A stretch of 64,000 nt of DNA from the NCBI GenBank assembly GCA_902790375.1, contig CADARY010000003.1:1-64000 (forward strand). The letters are read 5' to 3'. The notes below the pieces were generated by a model that saw nothing but the letters and a program-made list of their open reading frames with translations, was not told where the DNA came from and ran no database searches. Positions 25,273 to 34,150 of the stretch are shown piece by piece; the stretch's first letter is position 1; each line of letters begins with the position of its first letter. The position numbers and the translations under genes were made by a program. This stretch comes from Oscillospiraceae bacterium (GTDB lineage: Bacteria > Bacillota > Clostridia > Oscillospirales > Oscillospiraceae).

Positions 25273-26997
25273 ATAAGTCAAAAGTCTATGCGGGACGCCG
25301 CCCCACTGTGGGCGGCGTTCTCCGTGTTCGTGCTGTATCTGGCTGTGCTGGCCGCGGGCGTCTATGAGGACGGCATGAATCTCTTTCAGTTCATGGCCGT
25401 CTTTCCTGACGCGATGAATCACCCGTTTTCCCTGCGCTGGACGCCGCACACCATCAAATTCATGCTCGGCGCTCTTGTGATCTATGCCGGGGCAATCGCC
25501 ATGATCTATTCCTCACACGCGAACAAGAGGCCCGGCGAGGAACACGGCTCCGCGAAATGGGGCAATGTCCGGGACCTGGATAGAAAGTACCGGGACAAAG
25601 ACCCAAGCCGAAACGTGATCCTGACGAAACATTTGTGCATGAGCCTCAACGGACGGCAGCACATGAGAAACCTGCTTCAGATCGTTGTCGGCGGCAGCGG
25701 CGCGGGTAAGACCCGATTCATAGTGAAGCCCAACCTTTTGCTTGCGAACGCCAGTTTCATTGCGACTGATCCCAAGGGAGAGCTTGTCCGGGCCGTGGCT
25801 CCGCTGCTTCTCCAAAAGGGCTATGTGGTCAAGGTTTTCGACCTTATAGAGCCGAGCCATTCCGACAGTTATAACCCTTTTCGGTATATCCGCAAGGACT
25901 CGGACGTGTTCAAGCTCATCAATAACTTTATACAGAACACCACGCCGAAAGGCTCCAAATCCAATGATCCGTTTTGGGAGAAATCCGAAGTGGCGCTGGA
26001 TTCCGCCCTGATGCTCTATCTTCTCCACGAATCCCCGCCGTATGAACAGACCATGGAAATGATGCTCACCATGATCGAATACGCCGGGGCCAAGGAGGAC
26101 GACGATGACTTTCAATCGGCACTGGATCTCTTGTTTGAGGCATTGGAGGAAGAACAGCCGGATCATATTGCCGTGCGGCAATACCACATTTTCAAACAGG
26201 CTGCGGGTAAAACCGCAAAGTCCATATTGGTCAGCGCCGCCGTGCGGCTTGCCTCCTTTACCTTGCCGGAGATCCAGGACATCACCGACGAGGACAGTTT
26301 GGAGCTTTCCAAGCTCGGAGAGCGCAGGCAGGCCATTTTCTGCGTCATCCCGGACAGCAACGACGTGAGCCTCAATTTCCTTGTGGGTATGCTCTATACC
26401 CAGGCATTTCAGGAGCTTTACTATCAGGCGGACAAGGTTCACATGGGCGGCCTGCCCGTGCCGGTTCGCCTCATGTTCGACGAGTTTGCAAATGTCGCGC
26501 TTCCTGACGGATACGCCCGTTTGCAGGCCACCATGCGCTCCAGAAATATCATGGCGACCATCATCCTGCAAAACATCTCTCAGCTCAAGGCCCTGTTCAA
26601 AGACGACTGGGAAGGCATCATCGGCAACGCCGATACCATGATCTACCTCGGCGGCAACGAACAGAGTACCCACAAGTATATCTCCGAGCAGCTCGGCAAG
26701 GAGACGATTCTCACCACGTCGAGCAGCCAGGGCAAAGGGCGCAACGGATCGTTTTCACAGAGTACCCAACAGACAGGCCGGGACCTTATGACCCCTGATG
26801 AAGTCCGACTTCTTGACAACAAAAACGCCATTGTGTTCATCCGAGGGGAAAGGCCGGTCATCGACGAGAAATACGATCTGATGAAGCACCCGAATGTTCA
26901 ATATACGGAGGACGGCGGAGCCGCCCCCTATGTCCACAGCCCGCACTGTCTCTATGATATGCGGTATCTTTTATCTACTATGGAGGAAACTGAATGA
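25273..26997 (+). CDS. Type IV coupling protein VirD4/TraG, apparent ATA start
   Basis: An ATPase that brings relaxase-DNA to the mating channel. Two N-terminal membrane helices (AFSVFVLYLAVLAAGVY and FMLGALVIYAGAIAMIYSS), then EEHGSAKWG, Walker A GGSGAGKT near residue 140, DPKGELV, and Walker B LMFDEFANVALP near 400. About 574 residues is normal. The ribosome binding site AAAGGAGGG (25256-25264) fits ATA at 25273 (9 nt) and not the first ATG at 25288 (24 nt); no other start is in frame. It ends overlapping the next gene by 4 bp. Confidence 0.85.
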   Translation: MSQKSMRDAAPLWAAFSVFVLYLAVLAAGVYEDGMNLFQFMAVFPDAMNHPFSLRWTPHTIKFMLGALVIYAGAIAMIYSSHANKRPGEEHGSAKWGNVRDLDRKYRDKDPSRNVILTKHLCMSLNGRQHMRNLLQIVVGGSGAGKTRFIVKPNLLLANASFIATDPKGELVRAVAPLLLQKGYVVKVFDLIEPSHSDSYNPFRYIRKDSDVFKLINNFIQNTTPKGSKSNDPFWEKSEVALDSALMLYLLHESPPYEQTMEMMLTMIEYAGAKEDDDDFQSALDLLFEALEEEQPDHIAVRQYHIFKQAAGKTAKSILVSAAVRLASFTLPEIQDITDEDSLELSKLGERRQAIFCVIPDSNDVSLNFLVGMLYTQAFQELYYQADKVHMGGLPVPVRLMFDEFANVALPDGYARLQATMRSRNIMATIILQNISQLKALFKDDWEGIIGNADTMIYLGGNEQSTHKYISEQLGKETILTTSSSQGKGRNGSFSQSTQQTGRDLMTPDEVRLLDNKNAIVFIRGERPVIDEKYDLMKHPNVQYTEDGGAAPYVHSPHCLYDMRYLLSTMEETE

Positions 26998-27311
26998 AGA
27001 AATCTGCCAACAAACGTGCAAAACTCTTTTTCTGCCTTTGGTGTATGCTGACGCTCTGCGTCTCCCTGTTCACCACCGCTGCCTTTGCAACCAACGCCGA
27101 TCCGATCACGGTCGTCAACAATCTCTCCGACTTCATCTTTTCCGCGATCAAGGCCATCGGCATCATTATCCTCGGATGGGGCATTGTCCAGGTCGGTATG
27201 TCCATCCAGAGCCATGACGCGAGCCAGCGTTCCCAGGGCTTTCTCTGTCTGTTCGGCGGGCTTGTAATTGCCTTCGCCAAGGAAATCCTCAGCACCATCG
27301 GCGCGCTCTGA
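26994..27311 (+). CDS. Maff2-family membrane protein
   Basis: 105 residues from ATG 26994 behind GGAGGAAA. It has a signal-like N terminus (AKLFFCLWCMLTLCVSLF, then AAFA) and two hydrophobic helices (AIKAIGIIILGWGIVQVGM; GFLCLFGGLVIAFAKEI). This is the Maff2 family found in all ICEs of this type, similar in size and topology to VirB2 pilin-like subunits. It probably forms part of the transfer channel. Confidence 0.8.
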   Translation: MKKSANKRAKLFFCLWCMLTLCVSLFTTAAFATNADPITVVNNLSDFIFSAIKAIGIIILGWGIVQVGMSIQSHDASQRSQGFLCLFGGLVIAFAKEILSTIGAL

Positions 27312-27323
27312 TTCTCGCACCCC

Positions 27324-27354
27324 GGAAATGCGTTTCACCGTGAAACGCATTTCC
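27324..27354. repeat. ICE palindrome, copy 9
   Basis: A perfect 31-bp palindrome, GGAAATGCGTTTCAC-C-GTGAAACGCATTTCC, in the 60-bp gap between the Maff2 and VirB6-like genes. Confidence 0.95.
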
Positions 27355-27380
27355 AACCTTAAAATCTGGAGGTGAAGTCA

Positions 27381-28220
27381 ATTAGTGATAACTGGGTCGT
27401 AAGAAACCTTGAACGCGCTATCGCCACATGGAACGGCAAGCTGGCCGAGCTGTGGCAGCTCATCACGCAGACGCCGGAGACATTCAAGGGCGGGCAGATA
27501 TGGAGCGCGATTCTCAATATCAATTCCGCGCTGACCGGGATCGGCTACGGATTGCTTGTCCTGTTCTTTGCAATCGGCGTCTTTTCCTCCGCGGCGTCCT
27601 TCCGGGAGCTGCAAAGGCCGGAGTTTGCCCTGCGCCATTTTATCCGCTTTGTGCTGGCCAAGGTCGCCGTGGGCCGGGGCATGGAGATCATGACCGCGAT
27701 CTTCTCCATTTGCGGCAGCGTCGTGTCGGCATCCATGAACAGCATCGGCGGGGCCGTCAGCGAATCCGCAAACCTGCCCGCTGAGATCGTCAGCGCCATT
27801 GAGGACGTGGGCTTCATGCAGAGCATCCCACTTTGGCTTGTGTCCTTCCTGGGGAGCCTGTTCATAACGGTCATGTCTTTCATCCTGATTCTGACCGTCT
27901 ACGGGCGATTTTTCAAGCTATATCTCTATACTGCCATGTCGCCGCTGCCCTTCGCAGCCTTCGCCGGAGAGAATACCGCCGGGATCGGCAAGGCGTTTGT
28001 GAAATCCTATATCGGGGTCTGTCTGGAGGGAGCGGTCATTGTGCTGGCCTGTCTGATCTATTCGGCGTTTCTGTCCAGCTCCGCGCCGACCGTGGACACG
28101 TCCCTGCCCGCCGTGACAATGGCCTGGGAGTACATCGGGGAGCTTGTCTTTAATATGCTGGTGCTGACCGGGCTTGTGAAGGGAGCCGACCGGATCGTGC
28201 GGGAGATGTTCGGCCTATAA
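27381..28220 (+). CDS. VirB6/TrbL-like conjugation membrane protein, apparent ATT start
   Basis: About 279 residues. GGAGGTGA (27368-27375) is placed 5 nt before ATT 27381; the GTG at 27372 is part of that site. It has about six hydrophobic helices, with characteristic stretches GYGLLVLFFAIGVFSSAASF, WLVSFLGSLFITVMSFILIL and LYTAMSPLPFAAFAGE; the latter is typical of VirB6/TrbL proteins of Gram-positive T4SSs. It forms the inner pore of the channel. It is coupled to the methylase gene by a 4-bp ATAA overlap. Confidence 0.75.
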   Translation: MSDNWVVRNLERAIATWNGKLAELWQLITQTPETFKGGQIWSAILNINSALTGIGYGLLVLFFAIGVFSSAASFRELQRPEFALRHFIRFVLAKVAVGRGMEIMTAIFSICGSVVSASMNSIGGAVSESANLPAEIVSAIEDVGFMQSIPLWLVSFLGSLFITVMSFILILTVYGRFFKLYLYTAMSPLPFAAFAGENTAGIGKAFVKSYIGVCLEGAVIVLACLIYSAFLSSSAPTVDTSLPAVTMAWEYIGELVFNMLVLTGLVKGADRIVREMFGL

Positions 28221-28774
28221 GCAAGAAGTATTCCATCATCTACGCCGATCCGCCGTGGCGCTACAAAATGTACCGGGGCAACGGCTATATTGAACGGCAT
28301 TACCCGACGATGGAGCTGGAAGAAATATCGGCCTTGCCCGTGAAGGAGCTGGCCGCTAAAGACAGTGTTCTGTTTCTCTGGACGACGCTCCCCATGATCC
28401 AGGAGGCGCTGCAGGTCATCCGGGCCTGGGGCTTCGAGTACAAGACCACCGCTTTTGTATGGGTCAAGCTGGCCCGGCACAGCGAGGGCATCTTCTGGGG
28501 CCTTGGCTATTGGACGCGCTCCAATGTGGAGATCTGTATGCTTGCCACAAGAGGCCATCCCCGGCGTGTTGCGAAGAACATCCATCAGGTGATCATTTCC
28601 CATGTGGAGGAACACAGCAAAAAGCCCGCCGAGGCCCGGCGGCGCATTGAGGCTCTTATGGGGGATGTTCCGAAGATCGAGCTGTTTGCCAGACGCCCCG
28701 CGCATGGATGGGAAGTATGGGGAAACGAGGTCGTGAGCGATATTGTGCTGAGAGAAAGCGACGGGATCGATTGA
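28217..28774 (+). CDS. MT-A70-type N6-adenine methyltransferase, apparent ATA start
   Basis: 185 residues. The catalytic motif DPPW lies in YSIIYADPPWRYK, upstream of the first ATG (28268), so translation must begin earlier. The only start-like codon in frame is ATA 28217, which overlaps the stop of the VirB6 gene as ATAA, exactly like the common ATGA overlap. The rest (VLFLWTTLPM, then FVWVKLARH, then EICMLATRG) is a complete MT-A70 domain. It would methylate adenine in DNA or possibly RNA. In an ICE it could mask host restriction sites. It is part of the conjugation operon. Confidence 0.85.
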   Translation: MSKKYSIIYADPPWRYKMYRGNGYIERHYPTMELEEISALPVKELAAKDSVLFLWTTLPMIQEALQVIRAWGFEYKTTAFVWVKLARHSEGIFWGLGYWTRSNVEICMLATRGHPRRVAKNIHQVIISHVEEHSKKPAEARRRIEALMGDVPKIELFARRPAHGWEVWGNEVVSDIVLRESDGID

Positions 28775-28783
28775 CCCCGCCGC

Positions 28784-29104
28784 TTATTCCGTATCACCGT
28801 GAAACGCATTTTTCCGGTAATCCAAAACCGGCGCTGTTGCCAGCACATGCTCCAGCCATTCCTTTTCCCGGCGCTTCTTCGCCGCATAGCGCAGTCCCCA
28901 CGCGCCAAGGAAAAACAGGATGCTTGCCGCCAGAAGGACAAGGCAGAGCGTTTCGTTTGCCGCCGCCCATTTCGGGCAGATCAGACGTGTCGCCGCGAAC
29001 CAGCACCCAAGCGGAAACAGATAGAGTTTCCACAGAAGTTTTACAGCAAGCGGCAGCAGCGCCAAGGCCCCAAGGACGATCAACAGCTGTTGAAGTTGAT
29101 TCAT
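28784..29104 (-). CDS. Small membrane protein antisense within the conjugation operon
   Basis: 106 residues from ATG 29104, 8 nt after GAAAGGAG on the minus strand. Two hydrophobic helices (LLIVLGALALLPLAVKLLW and LCLVLLAASILFFLGAWGL) flank FPLGCWFAATRLICP. The last residues NAFHGDTE are encoded by ICE palindrome copy 10. It is the only minus-strand gene in the transfer region, between the methylase and PrgI genes. The clear ribosome binding site argues that it is real. No function can be named. Confidence 0.65.
   Translation of the reverse strand: MNQLQQLLIVLGALALLPLAVKLLWKLYLFPLGCWFAATRLICPKWAAANETLCLVLLAASILFFLGAWGLRYAAKKRREKEWLEHVLATAPVLDYRKNAFHGDTE
28789..28812. repeat. ICE palindrome, copy 10 (imperfect)
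   Basis: CCGTATCA-CCG-TGAAACGCATTT centred on 28798. The left arm is degraded. It covers the 3' end of the antisense membrane protein gene. Confidence 0.75.
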
Positions 29105-29194
29105 TTTCGCAGCTCCTTTCAAAACAATTTCTACTAATATTATCCCTCAATCAAAGAATCCTGTCAAATTTACAAACGAAATGAGGTGTATTGT

Positions 29195-29539
29195 ATAGAA
29201 ATAAAAATCCCGAAAGAAATCCGGCAGTACAAGGAAAGCATTTTCTTCGGACTGTCTACCCGTCAATTCTTCTGCTCTGTGCTTGCGGTCGTGATTGCCG
29301 CGGGCGTCTACCTGCTCCTCGGCGGCGTGATCGGCAAGGAAACCGCAAGCTGGCTCTGCATCGTGCTGGCCGCGCCCGCTGCCATGGCGGGCTTTTTCTC
29401 CTATAACGGCATGAGCTTTGAGCAATTCCTGTGGGCCGTCGTCAAGACGGAATATCTCTGCGCCGGAGGGCGAAAGTATATCTCCGACAGCGCCTATTAC
29501 CGGTGCTTCAACAGGAAGGGGCGTGGTGACTTTGATTAA
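29195..29539 (+). CDS. PrgI-family conjugation membrane protein, apparent ATA start
   Basis: 114 residues. PrgI proteins typically begin MEIKIPKEIR or similar; here the codon in the Met position is ATA 29195 (IEIKIPKEIRQYKESIFFGL), 6 nt after GAGGTG. A GTG at 29186 lies inside that site. Two hydrophobic helices (FCSVLAVVIAAGVYLLLGG and WLCIVLAAPAAMAGFFSY) are in the family pattern. PrgI is the small inner-membrane subunit (VirB3-like) of Firmicute T4SSs and always precedes VirB4, as here with a 14-bp overlap. Confidence 0.8.
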   Translation: MEIKIPKEIRQYKESIFFGLSTRQFFCSVLAVVIAAGVYLLLGGVIGKETASWLCIVLAAPAAMAGFFSYNGMSFEQFLWAVVKTEYLCAGGRKYISDSAYYRCFNRKGRGDFD

Positions 29540-31850
29540 AACCCTCGCGGCCGCGAATCATAGCGAGCGCGTCCAGTTCAAGATCCCGCGCTCCGTCCAG
29601 GAGAGCATCCCCATCAAGCGCATCTACACCAACGGCATTTGGGAGGTCGGCAGAAAGCACAGCCGGAGCTGGAAGCTCACCGACGTAAACTACATCGCCG
29701 CCTCGCTGGAGACGCAGCAGAGCATTTTCAAAGCCTACTGCGGGGCGCTCAACTCCCTGCCCACCGACGCCACCGCCAAGATCACCATCGTCAACCACCG
29801 GCTCAATCCCGCCGAGTTTGAACGCCGCATCCTGCTTGCGTATCAGGACGACTGGCTCGACCATTACCGGGAGGAAGCCAACCGGATCATGAAAGGCCGG
29901 GCCGAGCAGAGCAACAATCTTGTCCAGGAGCGTTTTGTCACGCTCTCCATACCCGCACGCAGGATAGACGAAAGCAAGACGTATTTCCGGCGCGCCGAGG
30001 CGAATCTGCAAAAGACCTTCTCCCGCCTCGACTCCGGCATCCAGCCCGCCAAAAATTACGACCGGCTCCGTATCCTCCATGACTTTTTCCGCCCCGGCTA
30101 TGAGCAGTATTTCGACTATGACGATTACCGCTATATGCGAAACGCCAAGGACTTCCGCGACCTGATCTGCCCAGACGGTATCTGCTTCAAGCGCAATCAC
30201 TTTGAGTTTGGCAACAAGTTCGGGCGCGTCCTGTTCCTGCGCACCTATGCCTCCTTTATCACGGACGATCTGATCTCCGACCTGACCGAATACGCCCGCG
30301 ACTTGATTCTCTCCATCGACATGATCCCCGTCCCGACCGATGAAGCGGTCAAGGAAGTGGAGAGCATTATCCTCGGCGTGGAGACGGACATCACGCGCTG
30401 GCAGCAGCGCCAGAACAGCCGGAACAACTTCACCGCTGAGGTTCCCCGGTCGATGGAGCAGAAGCGCGAAAACTCGCGCGGCTACATGGACGATCTGACG
30501 CAGAACGACCAGCGCATGATTTTTTCCCTCATTACGCTTGTCCATACGGCGGACAGTCTGGATCAGCTTGACGCCGACACGGAGAGCCTGGTCGCCATCG
30601 GCAAAGAGCATCTTTGCGACATCTCCTCCGCCCGCTACCAGCAGGAGGACGGGCTGAACACCGCCTTGCCCTATGGCCTGAGAAGGCTCCACGCCCTGCA
30701 TACCCTAACGACCGAGAGCTGCGCCGTGGCGATCCCATTCCGGGCGCAGGAGATTCAAGACCCCGGCGGCTTGTCCTACGGCATCAATGAAGTGTCCAAG
30801 AATCCCCTGATCTGCGACCGTAAGAAGCTCGTCTCGCCCCACGCTTTCTATCTCGGCATCTCCGGCTCCGGCAAGTCTATGGGCATGAAGAATACGATCA
30901 TGAACGTCGTCCTCGGCACGGATGACGATGTGATCATCGTGGACGCGGAAAGAGAATACGGCACGCTGGCCCGCGCGTTCGGCGGCGAGGTCGTGGAGAT
31001 CAGCCCGCACAGCACCCACCATCTGAATCCGCTGGAGATCGTTTTCGGCTATGAGGACGAAAACCCCATCGCCCGAAAATCCGAGCTGATCACGTCCATT
31101 CTGGAGCAGCAAATGGCAAACGGCGCGATCAAGGGCAGCTACAAGTCGATCATTGACCGCTGCACCGCCAACATCTACAAGCCCTATCTGAAAGGCAAGG
31201 CCCCGGCTCCGCTGCTCACCGATTGGAGAAATGAAGTCATGCGGCAGAAGGAGCCGGAGGCGCGGGAGATCGCCCTGACCGCCGAGCTGATCACCGAGGG
31301 CAGCTTGAACGTGTTCGCCCATGCTTCCGACGTGGACATGAGCAACCGCGTCGTCGTGCTTGACCTTTATGAAATGGGCGAATCCCTGCGCCCGACCGCC
31401 CTTGTTGTCACGCTGGAGGCGATCCAGAACCGCGTCATGGAAAACCGCAAGCGCGGGAAATACACCTGGGTCTTTCTGGACGAGGTGTATCTTTATTTCA
31501 AGTACCACTATTCGGCAGAGGTGCTTTACCGGGCATGGAAGCGTTTCCGCAAGTACGGCGGCATTATGACGGCAGCGACACAGAACGTGGAGGAATGTCT
31601 GCGTTCCGATACCGCCCGCCTCATGTTCGCAAACTCCGAGTTTCTTATGCTGTTCAATCAGGCGGCGACTGACCGCACGGAGCTGTCCAGCCTGCTCCAT
31701 ATCTCCGACACACAGATGGGCTATGTGACCGACGTGGAGCCGGGTCACGGTCTGCTCCGCGTGGCCGGCGCGGTGATCCCGTTCGACTGCACGATCCCGC
31801 AGGAGAGCGAGCTTTACCGTCTGATGAACACCACGCCGGGGCGCGGATGA
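29526..31850 (+). CDS. VirB4/TraE-type conjugation ATPase
   Basis: About 774 residues from GTG 29526 behind AGGAAGGGG. It powers substrate transfer and channel assembly at the membrane. The N-terminal region binds the membrane complex. Walker A is GISGSGKSMG near residue 443, DAEREYGTLARAFGG follows, Walker B is TWVFLDEVYLYF near 650, and AATQNVEECL is the Gln sensor loop. The gene is complete and is the best conserved part of the transfer region. It ends one base before the lysozyme-CHAP gene. Confidence 0.9.
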   Translation: MTLIKTLAAANHSERVQFKIPRSVQESIPIKRIYTNGIWEVGRKHSRSWKLTDVNYIAASLETQQSIFKAYCGALNSLPTDATAKITIVNHRLNPAEFERRILLAYQDDWLDHYREEANRIMKGRAEQSNNLVQERFVTLSIPARRIDESKTYFRRAEANLQKTFSRLDSGIQPAKNYDRLRILHDFFRPGYEQYFDYDDYRYMRNAKDFRDLICPDGICFKRNHFEFGNKFGRVLFLRTYASFITDDLISDLTEYARDLILSIDMIPVPTDEAVKEVESIILGVETDITRWQQRQNSRNNFTAEVPRSMEQKRENSRGYMDDLTQNDQRMIFSLITLVHTADSLDQLDADTESLVAIGKEHLCDISSARYQQEDGLNTALPYGLRRLHALHTLTTESCAVAIPFRAQEIQDPGGLSYGINEVSKNPLICDRKKLVSPHAFYLGISGSGKSMGMKNTIMNVVLGTDDDVIIVDAEREYGTLARAFGGEVVEISPHSTHHLNPLEIVFGYEDENPIARKSELITSILEQQMANGAIKGSYKSIIDRCTANIYKPYLKGKAPAPLLTDWRNEVMRQKEPEAREIALTAELITEGSLNVFAHASDVDMSNRVVVLDLYEMGESLRPTALVVTLEAIQNRVMENRKRGKYTWVFLDEVYLYFKYHYSAEVLYRAWKRFRKYGGIMTAATQNVEECLRSDTARLMFANSEFLMLFNQAATDRTELSSLLHISDTQMGYVTDVEPGHGLLRVAGAVIPFDCTIPQESELYRLMNTTPGRG

Positions 31851-31851
31851 T

Positions 31852-34083
31852 ATGGAAAAGAGCAGAGCAAAAGACGCGGGCCGCAGAAAAGCTGTCCGGG
31901 AGAAAGCCCGTGCGCTGAAGGACAGGAAGCCTCGGAAATCCCCGGCCAGCGCGGTCATGAAGCAGGCCGGGCGATACCGTGCCATAGACACCGCCCGGAA
32001 ACAGCTCAACGAGGCAAGACAGGCCATTGTTCCGAATCAGGAGCAGGAATCCTATACCGCCACGGACAAGGTGGAAACCTACGCCGCAAACGCCGCCCAT
32101 GATGTTCTGAGAATCCCGACGCACAAGGCTCCCACAGCTCAAGACCGTATGCGCCTGGAGGCCGTCAAGGAGTACCAGCACGCCAAGGCCGAGCCGGAGA
32201 AAAATACGTTTCACCGTGAAACGGATTACGGAGAGACGCCGACGCACAAGGCTCCCACAGCTCAAGAGCGTATGCGCCGGGAGGCCGTCAAGGAGTACCA
32301 ACATGCCAAGGCCGAGCAGGGCGGAAATGCGTATCACCGTGAAACGAATTACGGAGAGACGCCAGCTCCCAAGGCTACCACAGCTCAAGAGCGTATGCGC
32401 CGGGAGACGGTCAAAGAATACCGGAGAGCCAAGGCTGAGCTGGACAGAAATACGTTTCACCGTGAAACGAATTACGGAGAAACACCGACACCCAAAACTC
32501 CCACAGCTCAAGAGCGTATGCGCCGGGAGGCCGTCAAGGAGTGCCAACAGGCCAAAACCGCGCAGAGCGAAAATGCGTTTCACCGTGAAACGGATTACGG
32601 GAGTATCTCTGAACCAAAGCCGCTGCCATCCAAGGATCGTATGCGTCTGGAAATGGTCGAGAAATACAGCAAGGGCGTGGCTCCGACACTCCGAGAGCGT
32701 ATGCGCCGGGGTATCAGGAAAACACATACTCTCATTTCTTCGGAACAGTCAGCCACAGAGGTAAAAGAAAACATCAGTACAATCGAAGAAGGAGGCGGGA
32801 AACCCGGCCTCCTTCAAAACCTGTTCGATTCAAAAGAAAACGTAAAGCCTACCAAAAAGCTCCAGGGGCAGCGTCAGACGGCGCTGCCCCGCGTTACTTC
32901 CTCCGGTCAGTCTGTGAAAAAGAAGCTCGTCAGGGAGCAGGGGCGAAAAGCCGCACGGAATCAGGCGATCAAGGAGATAAAGACCATCTCTGTCAAGACA
33001 GGCAGCGCCTTTGTCAAGGCTTTCGGCGCGGCATTGACAAAGGCGCTCACACCGAGCAGCAAAACGCTCCTTTACGGTGCCGGTGTACTTGTGCTGATCC
33101 TGATTCCCTTTGTTGTGATTATGGGCGTCGCCTCGATCCTGACCAGCAGCGGCAAGGGCAAAGATACCTATGTCCCGGTCAGTGAGGACGTGGAGGGCTA
33201 CAGGCCACTGATCCGGCAGTACGCCGCTGAGTTTGGCATCCCCGAATATGAGGACTTGATTGCTGCTGTAATGATGCAGGAAAGCGGAGGCCAGACCAGC
33301 GACCCCATGCAATGCTCAGAGAGCGGATACAACACCGAGTATCCCCGTGAACCGGGAGGCATCACCGATCCCGAATACTCCATCAAGGTCGGTGTTCAGA
33401 CACTTGCCGAGGTGCTGGACATGGCAGGCGTGGAAAGCCCTGTCGATCTGGACGGTATCTCATTGGCTCTGCAAGGCTATAACTACGGTTCCGGCTATAT
33501 CTCCTGGGCGCTGTCCAATTATGGCGGCTATTCCGAGCTTAACGCGATTGAGTATTCCGACATGATGGCCGAGCAGTACGGATGGTCGGGCTACGGCGAC
33601 AAAGCCTATGTGTCCCATGTTCTCCGTTATTACCCCATCGGGCGCTCCTTTATGAGCGAGGGGGACGCCGCCATTGTTGCCGTGGCACAAACGCAGATCG
33701 GCAACGAGGGCGGGCTGAAATACTGTGAGTGGTACGGTTATTCTTACCGCGTGGAATGGTGCGCGATCTTTGTAAGCTGGTGCGCCGACCAATGCGGCTA
33801 CCTGGATGCGGGCATACTGCCGAAGGAGCTGAACGTGATCCCGTATGTGGAATGGTTCCGGGAGCGCAACCAATGGCAGTACATGGACTATGAGCCGAGT
33901 CCCGGCGACCTGATCTTTTACGATTGGGAGAGTGACGGCCTGGCAGATCACGTCGGAATCGTTGAGCGCGTGGAGGACGGCGTAATCTATTCCATAGAGG
34001 GGAACGCCGGTGATCTGTGTATTGAGAACAGTCATTCCCTCGGCGCGGCTCCTGTATACGGTTTTGGCCTACCCGCATATTGA
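31852..34083 (+). CDS. CD1108-type lysozyme-CHAP protein with palindrome-bearing N-terminal repeats
   Basis: 743 residues. The cytoplasmic N-terminal part has four tandem 41-residue repeats (about residues 95-260; consensus TAQERMRREAVKEYQ, then NAFHRETDYGETP), each containing an ICE palindrome. A single membrane helix (LLYGAGVLVLILIPFVVIMG) starts near residue 403. Outside is a lysozyme-like domain (AAVMMQESGG with catalytic Glu; ALQGYNYGSGYISW) and a CHAP amidase (Cys in VEWCAIFVSWC, His in ADHVGIVERV). It opens peptidoglycan for the mating channel. The repeats are not known from the family and seem specific to this ICE. Confidence 0.85.
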   Translation: MEKSRAKDAGRRKAVREKARALKDRKPRKSPASAVMKQAGRYRAIDTARKQLNEARQAIVPNQEQESYTATDKVETYAANAAHDVLRIPTHKAPTAQDRMRLEAVKEYQHAKAEPEKNTFHRETDYGETPTHKAPTAQERMRREAVKEYQHAKAEQGGNAYHRETNYGETPAPKATTAQERMRRETVKEYRRAKAELDRNTFHRETNYGETPTPKTPTAQERMRREAVKECQQAKTAQSENAFHRETDYGSISEPKPLPSKDRMRLEMVEKYSKGVAPTLRERMRRGIRKTHTLISSEQSATEVKENISTIEEGGGKPGLLQNLFDSKENVKPTKKLQGQRQTALPRVTSSGQSVKKKLVREQGRKAARNQAIKEIKTISVKTGSAFVKAFGAALTKALTPSSKTLLYGAGVLVLILIPFVVIMGVASILTSSGKGKDTYVPVSEDVEGYRPLIRQYAAEFGIPEYEDLIAAVMMQESGGQTSDPMQCSESGYNTEYPREPGGITDPEYSIKVGVQTLAEVLDMAGVESPVDLDGISLALQGYNYGSGYISWALSNYGGYSELNAIEYSDMMAEQYGWSGYGDKAYVSHVLRYYPIGRSFMSEGDAAIVAVAQTQIGNEGGLKYCEWYGYSYRVEWCAIFVSWCADQCGYLDAGILPKELNVIPYVEWFRERNQWQYMDYEPSPGDLIFYDWESDGLADHVGIVERVEDGVIYSIEGNAGDLCIENSHSLGAAPVYGFGLPAY
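32149..32606 (+). repeat. Four 123-bp tandem repeats, each with an ICE palindrome (copies 11-14)
   Basis: Palindrome centres at 32215, 32338, 32461 and 32584 are exactly 123 bp apart. Cores read GTTTCA-CCG-TGAAAC (second copy GTATCA). Right arms differ (CGGATT or CGAATT), so outer pairing is weaker than in intergenic copies. In frame they encode N-T/A-F/Y-HRET-D/N-YGE. Confidence 0.95.
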
Positions 34084-34087
34084 CAAA

Positions 34088-34122
34088 GGGGAAATGCGTT
34101 TCGCGATGAAACACATTTCCCC
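34088..34122. repeat. ICE palindrome, copy 15
   Basis: GGGGAAATGCGTTTCGC-G-ATGAAACACATTTCCCC: a 35-bp palindrome centred on 34105 with few mismatches, 5 bp after the lysozyme-CHAP stop. It may also act as terminator. Confidence 0.85.
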
Positions 34123-34150
34123 AATCGTATTCCTGATTCGGCTTAAACAT

